A stretch of 64,000 bases of DNA, taken from Pontibacter pamirensis (lineage in GTDB: Bacteria; Bacteroidota; Bacteroidia; Cytophagales; Hymenobacteraceae). The first letter of the stretch is position 1. Each line of letters starts with the position of its first letter. The stretch spans positions 62,001-126,000 of the forward strand of contig NZ_SSNI01000009.1 in the NCBI RefSeq assembly GCF_010015475.1, in the 5' to 3' direction. The notes beneath the pieces were generated by a model that was given only the letters and a program-made list of their open reading frames with translations, ran no database searches and was not told the DNA's origin. The translations under genes were made by a program, and so were the position numbers. Below are positions 1 to 10,069 of this stretch, piece after piece.

Positions 1-55
1 ATTGTTAAGTATTATTGATTACAGATAATCAAATGGCAAAATATAACCTAATCTG

Positions 56-661
56 ATGGAAACATTCTTGCCTATCTTGTTTGCCGCGCTGGTTGGGATG
101 GGGCATGCCTTTGAAGCGGATCACCTGATTGCCGTCGGTAACATCATTACGAGGCGCGATAGCCTGGTACTGGCAGTGAAGGATGGCTTCTACTGGGGGC
201 TTGGCCATACAACAACACTGGTCATAGTAGGATCGGTGATTTTGTTAAGCCGCGCCACTTTTCTGAGCTCAGGTTACTTCGAGGCCTTTGTGGGACTGAT
301 GTTAATCATAATGGGCATTAGCAGGCTCACGAACAGGCGTAATTTTGCCGGAGCAGGCGCTGCCCGCTACCAGCACAGTGTAGCGTATACTGTTGGCCTG
401 CTGCACGGCCTGGCCGGTAGCGGTGCCCTTGTACTACTGGTGATGAGCGAAATCAGCGACATAATGTTAGGTATCACTTACCTGCTTGTTTTTGGTATGG
501 GCTCTATTGTTGGTATGTTCATAGCGGCGGGTCTGTTTAGTATTCCGTTTACACAGCGTATGAAGATCAACAAGACCTTTCGATCAGGTATTGTGGTCGT
601 GTCTTCGCTGATCTGTGTTCTTTATGGCAGCTGGATGATATACCAGAACCTGATTGCTTGA
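56..661 (+). CDS. NiCoT/UreH-type nickel transporter
   Basis: A 201-residue hydrophobic protein of about six membrane spans, probably importing Ni2+ for urease. The first span carries HAFEADHLIAVGN (about residues 17-29), matching the H-x4-D-H nickel signature of the NiCoT/HupE/UreH superfamily. A second polar intramembrane motif, GLGHTTTLV, lies at about residues 48-56, and a third, LLHGLAGSGAL, at about 114-124. It is shorter than classical NiCoT permeases (about 330 residues) and closer in size to the UreH transporters of urease clusters. It stands 140 bp upstream of ureAB on the same strand, so co-expression is likely but not shown. Cobalt transport cannot be excluded from sequence. The family is clear; the metal is inferred from context. 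Confidence 0.85.
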   Translation: METFLPILFAALVGMGHAFEADHLIAVGNIITRRDSLVLAVKDGFYWGLGHTTTLVIVGSVILLSRATFLSSGYFEAFVGLMLIIMGISRLTNRRNFAGAGAARYQHSVAYTVGLLHGLAGSGALVLLVMSEISDIMLGITYLLVFGMGSIVGMFIAAGLFSIPFTQRMKINKTFRSGIVVVSSLICVLYGSWMIYQNLIA

Positions 662-801
662 ACCTGGAGGCATAAACGCAAAGTCATTATTGATAGTCTG
701 TTCATGCCAGGAGAGGCAGCTATTTCAGAAAGCACTGTTTTTCTAATTACTTAGCTGCTTATTTATATATATAGCATCTTCAAGTTTTAACGCCACAACA
801 A

Positions 802-1554
802 ATGCACCTATCGCCTAAAGACATTGACAAGCTGGTTTTGCATAACGCAGGATTTGTGGCCCAGAAACGACATGCACGGGGACTGCTGTTGAATTACCCC
901 GAAGCGGTGGCGTTGATTGCCACACAATTGCTGGAGTTTATCAGAGACGGTGAGAACGTAGCCACACTCATGGACAAAGGTAAAAAGATACTGGGGCTGT
1001 GTGATGTGATGCACGGTGTGGCCGATATGGTGGCCGAAGTGCAGGTGGAGGGTACTTTCCCGGATGGCACAAAGCTCGTAACGGTGCACCACCCCATCTG
1101 CCGCGAGCGTGGCCTCCCTGAGTTGGCTTTGTATGGCTCAGGCCTGAGTTATGATAAAAAAACCATAACGCCGGAAAATACAGTGAATGAAAATCCGGGG
1201 GAGTATATGCTGGCACCGGAAGAACTCACCTTAAACGAGGGGCGCGATATCATAGAAATGGATGTGACCAACATGGGTGACCGGCCGGTGCAGGTGGGTT
1301 CTCACTATCCTTTTTTTGAAACTAACGCCCTATTGCAGTTCGACCGAGGGAAAGCTTTTGGCTACCGCCTGAACATACCCGCCGGTACAGCTGTGCGCTT
1401 TGAGCCCGGCGAACGGAAGAGGGTGCAACTGGTGTCCCTGGCCGGTGAGCGGACGGTCTACGGTGGCAACAATTTAACTGGAGGGCAGCTGACAGAAAAG
1501 CATAAAGCCGATGCCCTGGAAAGAGCCAAAGCAGCAGGCTTTCTGTCTCGTTGA
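802..1554 (+). CDS. ureAB: Urease gamma-beta fusion subunit
   Basis: A 250-residue protein joining both small urease subunits. Residues 1 to about 98 are the gamma subunit ([21 protein letters not shown] near the start, ending at VTVHHPI). A linker of about 38 residues follows. Residues from about 136 are the beta subunit, with [12 protein letters not shown], the structural motif [12 protein letters not shown], and [13 protein letters not shown]. With UreC it forms the urease core that hydrolyses urea to ammonia and carbamate in the cytoplasm. Fused small subunits are known, for example in Helicobacter, where the fusion is called UreA. The gene is 99 bp upstream of ureC in one apparent operon. 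The start is an ATG within an A-rich leader. Confidence 0.95.
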   Translation: MHLSPKDIDKLVLHNAGFVAQKRHARGLLLNYPEAVALIATQLLEFIRDGENVATLMDKGKKILGLCDVMHGVADMVAEVQVEGTFPDGTKLVTVHHPICRERGLPELALYGSGLSYDKKTITPENTVNENPGEYMLAPEELTLNEGRDIIEMDVTNMGDRPVQVGSHYPFFETNALLQFDRGKAFGYRLNIPAGTAVRFEPGERKRVQLVSLAGERTVYGGNNLTGGQLTEKHKADALERAKAAGFLSR

Positions 1555-1653
1555 TTGTTAATCGTTGTTCGTATTCCGAAACTCATTCATTATAAACCAA
1601 TTCAATCAACACACAACAAATAACAATCAACAATTAAACAAACAATCAACGCT

Positions 1654-3375
1654 ATGAGCTTCCAAATAGACCGCCGCGCCTATGCCGACATGTATGGCCC
1701 TACTGTAGGAGACAAGGTGCGCCTGGGCGATACCAGCCTGCTGGTAGAGGTGGAGAAAGACTACAGTGTCTATGGTGAAGAGTGTAAGTTTGGAGGAGGT
1801 AAGGTGTTGCGTGATGGCATGGGCCAGGCTGCTGGTATAGCACAGGCCGATGCCCTGGATTTGATGATAACCAATGCGCTAGTGATTGATTATACAGGTA
1901 TATATAAAGCTGACATCGGCATCAAAGACGGACGCATATCGGGTATAGGAAAAGGTGGCAACCCACACATAATGCCGGGTATAACCCCAGGTATGGTGGT
2001 TGGCGTAACAACTGAGGTGGTAGCTGGAGAAAACCAGATTCTGACAGCCGGTGCCATAGACTGCCATATTCACTTTATATGCCCGCAGCAGATAAATGAG
2101 GCGCTGGCTTCCGGTGTAACCACCATGGTGGGTGGGGGCACAGGTCCTGCGGCAGGCACCAACGCGACCACCTGCACACCGGGTGCTTTCTTCATAGAGA
2201 TGATGCTGAAGGCAACGGAGGCATACCCGCTCAATTTCGGTTTTCTGGCCAAAGGAAACTCATCCAAACCAGAAGGGCTGATAGAGCAGGTGGAAGCCGG
2301 TGCCCTGGGTTTTAAACTGCACGAGGATTGGGGCACTACACCGGCTGCCATCGATAACTGCCTCACTATAGCAGAGCAATACGATGTGCAGGTGTGCATC
2401 CACACCGACACACTAAATGAAAGCGGCTTTGTGGAAACCTCTACAAATGCCTTCAAAGGCAGGACCATTCACGCCTATCATACTGAGGGAGCGGGTGGAG
2501 GTCACGCACCGGATATCATCAGGATTTGCGGAGAGCCTAACGTGATTCCATCCTCCACCAACCCGACGCGCCCTTTCACGGTGAACACCATCGACGAGCA
2601 CCTCGATATGCTGATGGTGTGCCATCACCTCGATAAGAACATACCCGAGGATGTGGCCTTTGCCGAAAGCCGCATTCGGGGAGAAACAATAGCTGCCGAA
2701 GACATTCTGCATGATATGGGTGCTTTGTCTATCATCGCTTCCGACTCACAGGCCATGGGCCGGGTTGGGGAGGTGGTGACACGTACCTGGCAAACAGCCC
2801 ATAAAATGAAAGAGCAACGCGACCTGCTACCTGAGGATGCCGCTTCAGAAGGCAAAGCGGATAATTTCCGGGTAAAGCGGTACATCGCTAAGTATACTAT
2901 TAATCCGGCGCGGGCACATGGTTTTTCAGAGGAGATTGGCTCTGTGGAAGTGGGAAAACTGGCGGACCTGGTGCTGTGGAAGCCTGCCTTTTTCGGTTCG
3001 CGGCCTGAGATGGTCATCAAAGGCGGTGTTATTGTGCTGTCGCAGATGGGTGATGCCAACGCGTCTATTCCTACGCCGCAGCCTTATTACTCAAGGCCAA
3101 TGTTCGGTTCCTTCGGTTCCGCCATTGGGAAGACGTCTATGGTGTTTGTGTCGCAAGCATCGGTGGCGCATGTGCAGGAAAACTATGGCTTGCAGAAACA
3201 GGTGGTAGCGGTAAAAAATTGCCGGAGTGTTTCTAAAAAAGATATGGCGCTGAATGATTTCCTGCCCAATATTGAAGTAGACCCAGAGACCTATAAAGTA
3301 ACAGTGGATGGTGTGCACCTTACCTGCGAACCAGCCACAAAACTGCCCCTGGCGCAGCTTTATAATCTTTTTTAA
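1654..3375 (+). CDS. ureC: Urease alpha (catalytic) subunit
   Basis: A 573-residue amidohydrolase carrying the dinuclear nickel site of urease. Visible ligands and catalytic residues are the pair in [11 protein letters not shown], the carbamylated lysine and adjacent His in GFKLHEDWG, the His of CIHTDTLNE, the His of GAGGGHAPD, the Asp of [10 protein letters not shown], and the mobile-flap Cys-His of MLMVCHHLD. Length and order match full-length UreC (about 570 residues), with no sign of truncation. It lies between ureAB and ureF. It needs UreD, UreF and UreG for nickel insertion; all three are encoded nearby, although ureD is on the other strand. The ATG start fits the conserved N-terminal [19 protein letters not shown]. 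Confidence 0.97.
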   Translation: MSFQIDRRAYADMYGPTVGDKVRLGDTSLLVEVEKDYSVYGEECKFGGGKVLRDGMGQAAGIAQADALDLMITNALVIDYTGIYKADIGIKDGRISGIGKGGNPHIMPGITPGMVVGVTTEVVAGENQILTAGAIDCHIHFICPQQINEALASGVTTMVGGGTGPAAGTNATTCTPGAFFIEMMLKATEAYPLNFGFLAKGNSSKPEGLIEQVEAGALGFKLHEDWGTTPAAIDNCLTIAEQYDVQVCIHTDTLNESGFVETSTNAFKGRTIHAYHTEGAGGGHAPDIIRICGEPNVIPSSTNPTRPFTVNTIDEHLDMLMVCHHLDKNIPEDVAFAESRIRGETIAAEDILHDMGALSIIASDSQAMGRVGEVVTRTWQTAHKMKEQRDLLPEDAASEGKADNFRVKRYIAKYTINPARAHGFSEEIGSVEVGKLADLVLWKPAFFGSRPEMVIKGGVIVLSQMGDANASIPTPQPYYSRPMFGSFGSAIGKTSMVFVSQASVAHVQENYGLQKQVVAVKNCRSVSKKDMALNDFLPNIEVDPETYKVTVDGVHLTCEPATKLPLAQLYNLF

Positions 3376-3432
3376 GAGCAGGGAACGACACAGTCTTGTG
3401 TCTAATATCATTTAGCTTTTAGCATTTGAACA

Positions 3433-4110
3433 ATGAAATTCGCCCGTTTGCTGCATTTAGTTGACTCTTCCATTCCTACAGGTTCTTTTGCCTATTCCTA
3501 TGGTTTGGAGAGCAGCATTACGTTTGGGTTGATTCAAAACCAGTTTGAGCTGCGCAATTACCTGTACGCCTTCTTGCAGCAGGTGGTAAGCATGGAATTT
3601 CCGTTCATGAACTCCTGCTTTTGGTTGCAAGAGCCGGAACTGCAGGAGGAACTTTATACTATAGCGGAGGAGTATGATGCAATGATGCTGGTGCCTGTTA
3701 TTCATAAGGCGAGTGTGGTGCAGGGGAAAAACTGGCTGAGGTTGCTGGAGTCGTTTTACCCGGAAGCGAGCATGCAGCATATTCGGGAATGGTTTACGGA
3801 GAAGGAGCTTCCGCTGCATTTTGTGCTGGTGTATGCGCTATGCCTGAAACGGGTAAACTTTACCTTAGAAGATGTGCAAACGATGTACCTGCACATGGCC
3901 CTGCGCGACCAGGTGAGCGCTGCTATCCGGCTAGGGTTTATCGGGCCCATGGAAGGCCACAAACTGCAGCACGCGTTTTATACCGTTTTCGATAACCTGA
4001 TGGAAAGCCATGGAGATATGACGTATACTCAAGCCACACGGTCTGCTTTTATATTAGATACTTCTCAGGTTTTCCATGAAGACATCTACTCCAAATTATT
4101 TCAGAATTAA
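3433..4110 (+). CDS. ureF: Urease accessory protein UreF
   Basis: A 225-residue helical protein that belongs to the urease activation complex (UreD-UreF-UreG) and gates GTP-dependent nickel delivery. The N-terminal signature LLHLVDSSIPTGSFAYSYGLE (written here as its family anchor, residues about 6-26) and the later RLGFIGPMEGHKLQH segment are characteristic of UreF. Length is normal for the family. It sits 57 bp after ureC, the position that ureE occupies in many bacteria, and 77 bp before ureG. No partial ureE is visible in either gap. Confidence 0.92.
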   Translation: MKFARLLHLVDSSIPTGSFAYSYGLESSITFGLIQNQFELRNYLYAFLQQVVSMEFPFMNSCFWLQEPELQEELYTIAEEYDAMMLVPVIHKASVVQGKNWLRLLESFYPEASMQHIREWFTEKELPLHFVLVYALCLKRVNFTLEDVQTMYLHMALRDQVSAAIRLGFIGPMEGHKLQHAFYTVFDNLMESHGDMTYTQATRSAFILDTSQVFHEDIYSKLFQN

Positions 4111-4187
4111 ACAGTTTACAACGATATTTTGACCTGTTTATCACTATGTACAGCAATCAACAATGAAGCAATTAATTAATCAAAACA

Positions 4188-4940
4188 ATGGCCTTCGTCG
4201 ATAAATTAGCGCTCCTGCTACACGGGCATACACACGAATTTTATGAATCTCCCGGAGATTATGACCTGCGGGATACACGGAAGCTGCCTTCTTACCGGAA
4301 TTTCAGGAAAAGAGCTTTTACCGTGGGAATAGGTGGCCCGGTGGGTACAGGTAAAACTGCCCTGCTCAAGGCGCTTTGCGAAAGGCTCCGGAATACTTAC
4401 GAACTGGGAGTCGTAACCAACGATATCTTCACCCGGGAAGACGCGGAGTTCCTGATCCGGAACAGCGCTTTAAGTGAAGACAGAATAGTAGGCGTGGAGA
4501 CAGGCGGCTGCCCTCACGCCGCCATCCGAGAGGACATATCGCTGAACATGGATGCACTGGAAGGGCTGATGGCCAAGTTTAACTATAAAATTGATTTCCT
4601 GTTTGTGGAGAGCGGCGGCGATAACCTGGCAGCTCATTTCAGCCGTGAGTTGGTAGACTATTCCATTTATGTAATTGATGTATCTGGTGGCGATAAAATA
4701 CCGCGCAAAGGCGGCCCCGGCATCACCCAATCCGATTTGCTGGTCATCAACAAAACTGACCTGGCTCAATTAGTTCGGGCGGACCTGGACGTGATGGACC
4801 GGGACTCCAAAAAAATGCGCGGGGAAGGTCCTTTCGTTTTTGCCCGCGCACTGCACGGAGACGGCTTAGATGAAATTATAGATCATATACTTAAAGCCAA
4901 AGAAAAAGCATTGCTGTCGGTGCGGGAGGATAGGAGGTAA
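4188..4940 (+). CDS. ureG: Urease accessory GTPase UreG
   Basis: A SIMIBI-class GTPase of 250 residues that powers nickel insertion into apo-urease. The P-loop [15 protein letters not shown] is at about residues 49-63, the metal-binding CPH motif in [11 protein letters not shown] at about 105-115, and the guanine-specificity NKTD at about 188-191. UreG proteins are usually about 205 residues. This one has an extra stretch of about 45 residues at the N-terminus containing the His cluster HGHTHEFYE (residues 13-21), which could bind nickel. Histidine-rich N-terminal extensions are known in some UreG proteins. The start ATG is the only one upstream of the P-loop that keeps this segment. It is convergent with ureD, 81 bp apart. 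Confidence 0.95.
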   Translation: MAFVDKLALLLHGHTHEFYESPGDYDLRDTRKLPSYRNFRKRAFTVGIGGPVGTGKTALLKALCERLRNTYELGVVTNDIFTREDAEFLIRNSALSEDRIVGVETGGCPHAAIREDISLNMDALEGLMAKFNYKIDFLFVESGGDNLAAHFSRELVDYSIYVIDVSGGDKIPRKGGPGITQSDLLVINKTDLAQLVRADLDVMDRDSKKMRGEGPFVFARALHGDGLDEIIDHILKAKEKALLSVREDRR

Positions 4941-5021
4941 TAAGCTTTATTTATTTTCTAAGTAGTCAAAGAGCCAGAAGTAACGTTCCTCCTGAACGTG
5001 GTGTTGCAGTGTTGTTCAATC

Positions 5022-5879
5022 CTAATACTTCCGCTTCATTGGGTTGTAGCCCAGGAACATATCAGAAGAAAGTGCTTTGAGAATGGCATCGCATAGTGGT
5101 TGCAGGTCCATCCTGCTCTTCGCCATAGTGCGCAGGATGTACACGCCTTCTCTTGCTTTCACCACTGTGAGCACAAAATCCTTGGCTGTCATGTTAAAGT
5201 TTAGGACGGTACTTTCGGGCATCCGGAGTTGGAGTAGTTGCTGACTCAGGCATTCAAACTTTTCCTCACCCGGAGTGCCAACCAAATAGGCAGAGAACAT
5301 AGTCTGGTATTGGCCGAAGTTGGCAGGGGAGGTGGCAATGTGCTGCTCGGGGCTAAATGAAAAGCGGTCGAGGAGAATTGGCTTACCTTTGGCGGTTACT
5401 TTTAATTCTGAGAAAAAAGAACTGAAAGCAAAGCGTTCGCCCATATCCATTCTGCCGGAATGGAACCAGTCGACTACCAACAGAAGAGATTTTGGCTGCA
5501 TCTCCCAGTGCTGCACCTGCCTGTATATACTGCCCTCCTGCAACACCACCGGATCCGGGAAAACCACGGCTAGCGCATTTTCTTCCAGCGTACCCTTAAT
5601 GGTTTGTTCGGCTGCTGCGCCATCTACCGATTTAAAAATCTTGGAATTGGACTGTGAACTGAGAAAGAGGTTTGCTTGGGTGCCACAGGTTACATGCAGG
5701 TTTATCTGATCCCCTGATACCATGCCGCCACCAAAGTTAGACAGCACTACATGGCAGCTTTTGTTATGGGAGGCGGGGTTGAGAATCTTAAGCGGCTGCA
5801 CGTTTTTGCAGGTTACCAGCTTTGACTTCTCCTGTACCTCACAAACTTCTATGTGGCTCCAGTCCGGGGACAAACTCAT
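5022..5879 (-). CDS. ureD: Urease accessory protein UreD
   Basis: A 285-residue protein of the UreD (UreH) family, the scaffold that recruits UreF-UreG to apo-urease. Supporting motifs are NFGGGMVSGDQINLHV (about residues 48-63), QANLFLSSQSNSKIFKS (about 68-84), the central SGRMDMGERFAF and the C-terminal YNPMKRKY. Length is typical. Its orientation is unusual: it faces ureABCFG on the opposite strand, so it needs its own promoter, in the 5880-5987 interval next to the ppc terminator. Confidence 0.92.
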   Translation of the reverse strand: MSLSPDWSHIEVCEVQEKSKLVTCKNVQPLKILNPASHNKSCHVVLSNFGGGMVSGDQINLHVTCGTQANLFLSSQSNSKIFKSVDGAAAEQTIKGTLEENALAVVFPDPVVLQEGSIYRQVQHWEMQPKSLLLVVDWFHSGRMDMGERFAFSSFFSELKVTAKGKPILLDRFSFSPEQHIATSPANFGQYQTMFSAYLVGTPGEEKFECLSQQLLQLRMPESTVLNFNMTAKDFVLTVVKAREGVYILRTMAKSRMDLQPLCDAILKALSSDMFLGYNPMKRKY

Positions 5880-5987
5880 AGAGGTATTTATATTTATTTA
5901 CTGAAGTAATATGAGTAGCTATACTAATGCCTCATAATGAAGAAAATATTAATGACAGTTCAGGAGTAGAGGCCTATACTAAAGTAT

Positions 5988-6018
5988 AAAGCTGCCACCC
6001 GGCAAGGATGGCAGCTTT
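5988..6018 (-). terminator. Terminator hairpin after ppc
   Basis: The inverted repeat AAAGCTGCCA ... TGGCAGCTTT with an 11-base interior forms a hairpin just downstream of the ppc stop on the minus strand. The T-rich tail is short, so strength is uncertain. It separates ppc from ureD. Confidence 0.6.
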
Positions 6019-6042
6019 TATGTTCTACTCAGTTAGAATTCT

Positions 6043-8619
6043 TTAAGCTGAATTTCGTTCTGCGTTGATGATACCGAAGGAGCAACGCACCACCAGTTTC
6101 TCATACTTGGGTTTGTACTCCGTCTGCTGGCCCTGCTCTTCCATCTCCCGTATCTTTGTGAGCGCGTATTGCTGTATGGTTAACAAAGGCAGCTCTATTC
6201 GCTGGCGCATTTGTATAGACTGCAGGTTAACCGGCTTATCTTCCATCAGTTCAGCAGCTCCTGTCAACCGCAGAATATAGCTTCTCGTCAGTTGGAACTC
6301 ATCATGAATCATATTCCACAACTCGCCATAGTTCGGGTGGTTCGCCAGGAAGGCAGTCAGCGGGAAGAAGCACTTCGTCATCGCCATTTCGCAGTTGTCC
6401 ATCAGCGTTTTAAAGAACAGGGAACGCTTGTATAACTGAGCGATATCTTCCCACTTGCCGGCTTTCTCCATTCTCTGAAGCGCCGTGCCGACACCATAGT
6501 AGCCAGGCAGGTTCTGCTTTAACTGGCTCCAGGACCCTACATAAGGCACAGCCCGCAGATCGTCGAGGTTAAGTTTGCCTGGTTTGCGCTTCGAAGGCCT
6601 GCTGCCAATGTTCGCTTCCCCGTAATAGCGTAACGGGCTAACATATAGCATATACTCCAGGAAGTTTGAATGATTCTTAAGCGTACTGTACTTCTCAAAA
6701 CTCTCTTTCGACAGATTCAGTAGCAGCGCTTCCTCATCAGGAGTCAACGTAGAATCTTTAGAGGCAAAAAGGGCACTGTGGATACCGGCATGCATCAGTT
6801 GTTCAATGTTGAACTGTGCTGCATCCACTGTTCCAAAGTTAGAGCTGATTGTTTGCCCCTGAATCGTCAGCTGAATTTCCTTGTTAGAAATGTTTGGCCC
6901 CATGGAAGCGTAGAACTGGTGCGTGCGCCCGCCGCCTCTTGCCGGAGGTCCTCCTCTGCCGTCGAAGAACACCACCTGCACGCCGTGCTCCTTTGAAATG
7001 GCACTTAGCTCTTCTTTGGCTTTATATATACCCCAGTTTGCCATCAGGTAGCCTCCGTCTTTGGTCCCATCCGAGAAGCCCAGCATGATTGTCTGCACGT
7101 TATCGCGGCGCTGCAAGTGCTGGCGGTATACCTCATTCTGGTATAAAGCAGCCATTACGTCGCCGGCATTGCGCAGGTCGTCAATTGTTTCGAACAACGG
7201 CACTATGTCTACGCTAAGCGATTCCTTTTTCCAGCCACTCAGCAGGAACAGGCCATATACGTGCATCACGTCCAGGGCGCTGGTGCTGTGGCTGATAATA
7301 TAGCGGTGGCAGCCATTTTCGCCATTTGTTTCCTGTATTGTTTTAATGGCCGCCATACTTTCCAGTACATCCCGGTGCAGTTCGCTCTCCAGAACTGCTG
7401 GATCAAGCGTGCCTTTTGCCTGTAGCAGGGTGGTCATTTGTTGCTCCGCCGGAAGGTCCGAATAATCCGGAGGCAGCACATCTGTTGTTTCTGCTATAGT
7501 TTGCAGAAGCTCCACATGCACGGAACTGTCTTGCCGTATATCCAGGGTGGCGAAATGAAGACCGAACAACTCCACTTTGCGCAACAGGTTATCGACCATA
7601 TCCAGGAACAGGCTGTTATGCTCCTCTATCAGCGTGGTTCGAATCTGCTGCAGTGTCTGTATAATTTCCTCGCTCGAAATATCCAGCTCATGGTTCGGCA
7701 CGAACAGGTTGTTGTAAAGCTTCTGCTCCATCGCCAGCACCACATTAGACACGTTTTTAAAGGTTAACCGTCGTTTCAGCCGGCGCACATCCAGGTAGTA
7801 AGACTTCAGGGCGGCGCCCCGCAAAGCTTCAGCTACTCTTAAAGTAATCCCTGCATTCACAAAAGGGTTTCCGTCTCTGTCGCCTCCCGGCCAGAAGCCG
7901 AACCGAACGAGCGGGTTCTTTTTGCTTATTTCGTCCGGAAACTGATCTTTAAGGTATGTCAGGATATGCCCCGCTGCCGAGTAAAACACATTCTCCAGGT
8001 ACCAAATCAGGTTTACAGCCTCATCGTAAGGGGTGGGCTTCTCGTTCCGGAAGAAAGGAGTCTTTCCTAGTTGCCGCAGGTAGCTGTTTATTTGGGAGGT
8101 GTTGTCGTTCACCATCGCTTTAGATAAGTCGTTGATGATACCGAGCACCTCGCTTGGGTAAAACTGCGTAGGATGGGCTGTTAATACCAATCGAACAGAA
8201 AAGTCTTCCAGCTTCTCTTTTAGTTGGGCCTGGTTCTGCTTTTGCTGCACCTCCGACTGCAGCTGCTTTAGCGTACCCGGGCCATGCATATCATGAATAT
8301 CGCGGTAAGCGGCATCCTCCAGGGCATCGAACAATACAACCTGACGCTCTGTGTACTGCACAAAACGGAACAGCAGGTCCAGCATTTCTTTGTCTTCTCT
8401 GTACGATGTATGCTGTTTAAAGAAAGAGTCGATAATTTCAACCGGGCTTTGCTCTTTACTAAATCCTTCTTCGCAATGCAGCAGGAAGATAGTCAGCAAC
8501 ACGCCGGTTCTTTCCATTCTATGGAATGGAAGGGCGGTGAATAAACTATTGTATAACTGAAACCGGAGACCTACTTGCTTATTGTAAACCTGTAATATGC
8601 TGTTGGCAGAACCATTCAT
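6043..8619 (-). CDS. ppc: Phosphoenolpyruvate carboxylase
   Basis: An 858-residue cytoplasmic enzyme that carboxylates PEP to oxaloacetate, refilling the TCA cycle. Signatures are VLTAHPTQ (about residue 150), GFWPGGDRDGNPF (about 240), a FDGRGGPPARGGG loop (about 555) and the C-terminal GIINAERNSA, which replaces the RNTG terminus of the E. coli enzyme. Two motif changes stand out. The usual FHGRGG has Asp instead of His, and the following SIGRGG reads PPARGG; the arginine used for aspartate inhibition in E. coli appears to be kept. These look like lineage variants rather than damage, because the rest of the protein is intact. It is monocistronic, with a hairpin behind it and a divergent hflK in front. 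Confidence 0.95.
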   Translation of the reverse strand: MNGSANSILQVYNKQVGLRFQLYNSLFTALPFHRMERTGVLLTIFLLHCEEGFSKEQSPVEIIDSFFKQHTSYREDKEMLDLLFRFVQYTERQVVLFDALEDAAYRDIHDMHGPGTLKQLQSEVQQKQNQAQLKEKLEDFSVRLVLTAHPTQFYPSEVLGIINDLSKAMVNDNTSQINSYLRQLGKTPFFRNEKPTPYDEAVNLIWYLENVFYSAAGHILTYLKDQFPDEISKKNPLVRFGFWPGGDRDGNPFVNAGITLRVAEALRGAALKSYYLDVRRLKRRLTFKNVSNVVLAMEQKLYNNLFVPNHELDISSEEIIQTLQQIRTTLIEEHNSLFLDMVDNLLRKVELFGLHFATLDIRQDSSVHVELLQTIAETTDVLPPDYSDLPAEQQMTTLLQAKGTLDPAVLESELHRDVLESMAAIKTIQETNGENGCHRYIISHSTSALDVMHVYGLFLLSGWKKESLSVDIVPLFETIDDLRNAGDVMAALYQNEVYRQHLQRRDNVQTIMLGFSDGTKDGGYLMANWGIYKAKEELSAISKEHGVQVVFFDGRGGPPARGGGRTHQFYASMGPNISNKEIQLTIQGQTISSNFGTVDAAQFNIEQLMHAGIHSALFASKDSTLTPDEEALLLNLSKESFEKYSTLKNHSNFLEYMLYVSPLRYYGEANIGSRPSKRKPGKLNLDDLRAVPYVGSWSQLKQNLPGYYGVGTALQRMEKAGKWEDIAQLYKRSLFFKTLMDNCEMAMTKCFFPLTAFLANHPNYGELWNMIHDEFQLTRSYILRLTGAAELMEDKPVNLQSIQMRQRIELPLLTIQQYALTKIREMEEQGQQTEYKPKYEKLVVRCSFGIINAERNSA

Positions 8620-9079
8620 GTATGTTTTCCTTTATAATGCTGATTTAGTCAATAAAATTTGTGATTCTCGCAATATAATGAAGCTTTTGTCAAAATTGCT
8701 ACAATAAGATTGCCTTTTTGATAAAATAATATGTGTTTTAACTCTGTTTCTGTTGATTGTGGTATTGTAATCAAATTTAATTTATCATCGTCTTAACTCA
8801 ATTTTTCCTTTTGCTCTTTTATGTTTCGTTTATACTATAGCTAACTAAAGAAGCCACATAAGAGGGCCAAGCTAGTAGGTTAAAAGGCTAAGAAATATGT
8901 TCTAACAATAACACATCTACGGATGTGCCGGAGGTGGTTATTCGCCTCCTTGCGCTAAACGGGTAAGCAGGAAGTAAAGTTGAGCGGACATAGTAAACAG
9001 TATAATGTCGGTGTTTCCGACCAAACAAGTGTTAGGGCTTGTAAAAATTTTATAGTAAATTGTCGAATAACCAACACCA
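8620..9079. other. Divergent intergenic region ppc/hflK
   Basis: 460 bp with no supportable gene. It must hold the promoters of ppc (-) and hflK (+). An AT-rich block next to ppc (about 8640-8850) contains a TATATTG-like -7 candidate on the minus strand near 8675. I saw no clear operator. A short GGAGG/CCTCC hairpin lies at about 8929-8948. Confidence 0.5.
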
Positions 9080-10066
9080 ATGCCCTCACCCATGGCAGAA
9101 GAACCAAACTACAGGCTACAGTATTACATGTTCCTGCTCAGCAAGCATTATCGCAAGATACTTCTAGGTCTGATACTGCTCATTATTGTATTTACCTCCA
9201 TCAAAACGGTTGGCCCCGAGGAAGAAGGGGTCGTGCTGTATGTGGGGCAATATGACCGTACGGTAGAACCGGGTCTCCATTTTATCCTGCCTTTTGGTAT
9301 AGAAGAAATGGAAAAGATACCTGTGCAGCGCCAGCTGAAGCAGGAGTTCGGCTTTCGCACGGTAGAGGCAGGCACCAGCACCCAATACTCCAGAGAGAAC
9401 TTTGGCGATGAATCACTTATGCTGACCGGTGACCTGAACCTGGCCAACGTGGAGTGGGTGGTGCAGTACCGTATAGTGGATTCGTACCGTTACCTGTTCC
9501 AGGTTAGAAATGCCGATAAAGCGCTTCGAGATATGTCAGAGTCTGCTGTGCGCAAGGTGGTCGGGGACCGCACCGTGAACGAGGTGCTGACCGTAGGCCG
9601 CCAGGAGGTGGCTACCAGTGTGGAGGTGCTGCTGCAGCGCATGTGCGATGAGTATGAAAACGGAATTCGGATTGACCAGGTGGTGCTGCAGGACGTGAAC
9701 CCGCCGGAGCCGGTTAAGCCGTCCTTCAACGCGGTGAACGAGGCGCAGCAGGAGCGCGAGACCCTCATCAACCAGGCTGAGTCGGAGTATAACCGTGTTA
9801 TTCCGCGTGCACGTGGTGAGGCTGATGAAACCATTCAACTCGCAGAGGCTTATGCCCTCACCAGGGTAAACGAGGCTACCGGTGAGGCTGCCCGCTTTAA
9901 CTCCCTCTTTGAAGAATATGTGAAAGCGCCTGAGGTAACCAGGAAGCGTATGTACCTTGAAACGATGGAAAGAATACTGCCTAAGATAGGAGGCAAGGTC
10001 ATCGTAGATGAGAGAGGCAATAATGTCCTCCCTTTATTAAACCTAAATCAGCCTGAAAAGCAATAA
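9080..10066 (+). CDS. hflK: HflK-like SPFH membrane protease regulator
   Basis: A 328-residue type II membrane protein with one N-terminal span (about residues 27-43, ILLGLILLIIVFTSI) followed by a Band 7/SPFH domain (VGPEEEGVVLYVGQY, EPGLHFILPFG) and a long helical stretch (NEAQQERETLINQAESEYNR). With HflC it forms the complex that surrounds the FtsH protease in the membrane. The glycine-rich N-terminal extension of E. coli HflK (419 residues) is absent. A second ATG at 9092 would shorten it by four residues. hflC starts 4 bases after its stop, a strong sign of one operon. Confidence 0.9.
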   Translation: MPSPMAEEPNYRLQYYMFLLSKHYRKILLGLILLIIVFTSIKTVGPEEEGVVLYVGQYDRTVEPGLHFILPFGIEEMEKIPVQRQLKQEFGFRTVEAGTSTQYSRENFGDESLMLTGDLNLANVEWVVQYRIVDSYRYLFQVRNADKALRDMSESAVRKVVGDRTVNEVLTVGRQEVATSVEVLLQRMCDEYENGIRIDQVVLQDVNPPEPVKPSFNAVNEAQQERETLINQAESEYNRVIPRARGEADETIQLAEAYALTRVNEATGEAARFNSLFEEYVKAPEVTRKRMYLETMERILPKIGGKVIVDERGNNVLPLLNLNQPEKQ

Positions 10067-10069
10067 GCC

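Noticed and set aside
1560..1650. Repeats of CAATCAAC before ureC
   Set aside because: Low-complexity A-rich leader like those of other genes here, not an array or an operator I can support.
3376..3432. Search for ureE between ureC and ureF
   Set aside because: Only 57 bp, no coding remnant; ureE is not here.
8980..9255. Plus-strand frame overlapping the hflK start
   Set aside because: Out of frame with hflK and without a recognisable product; hflK has full SPFH features.
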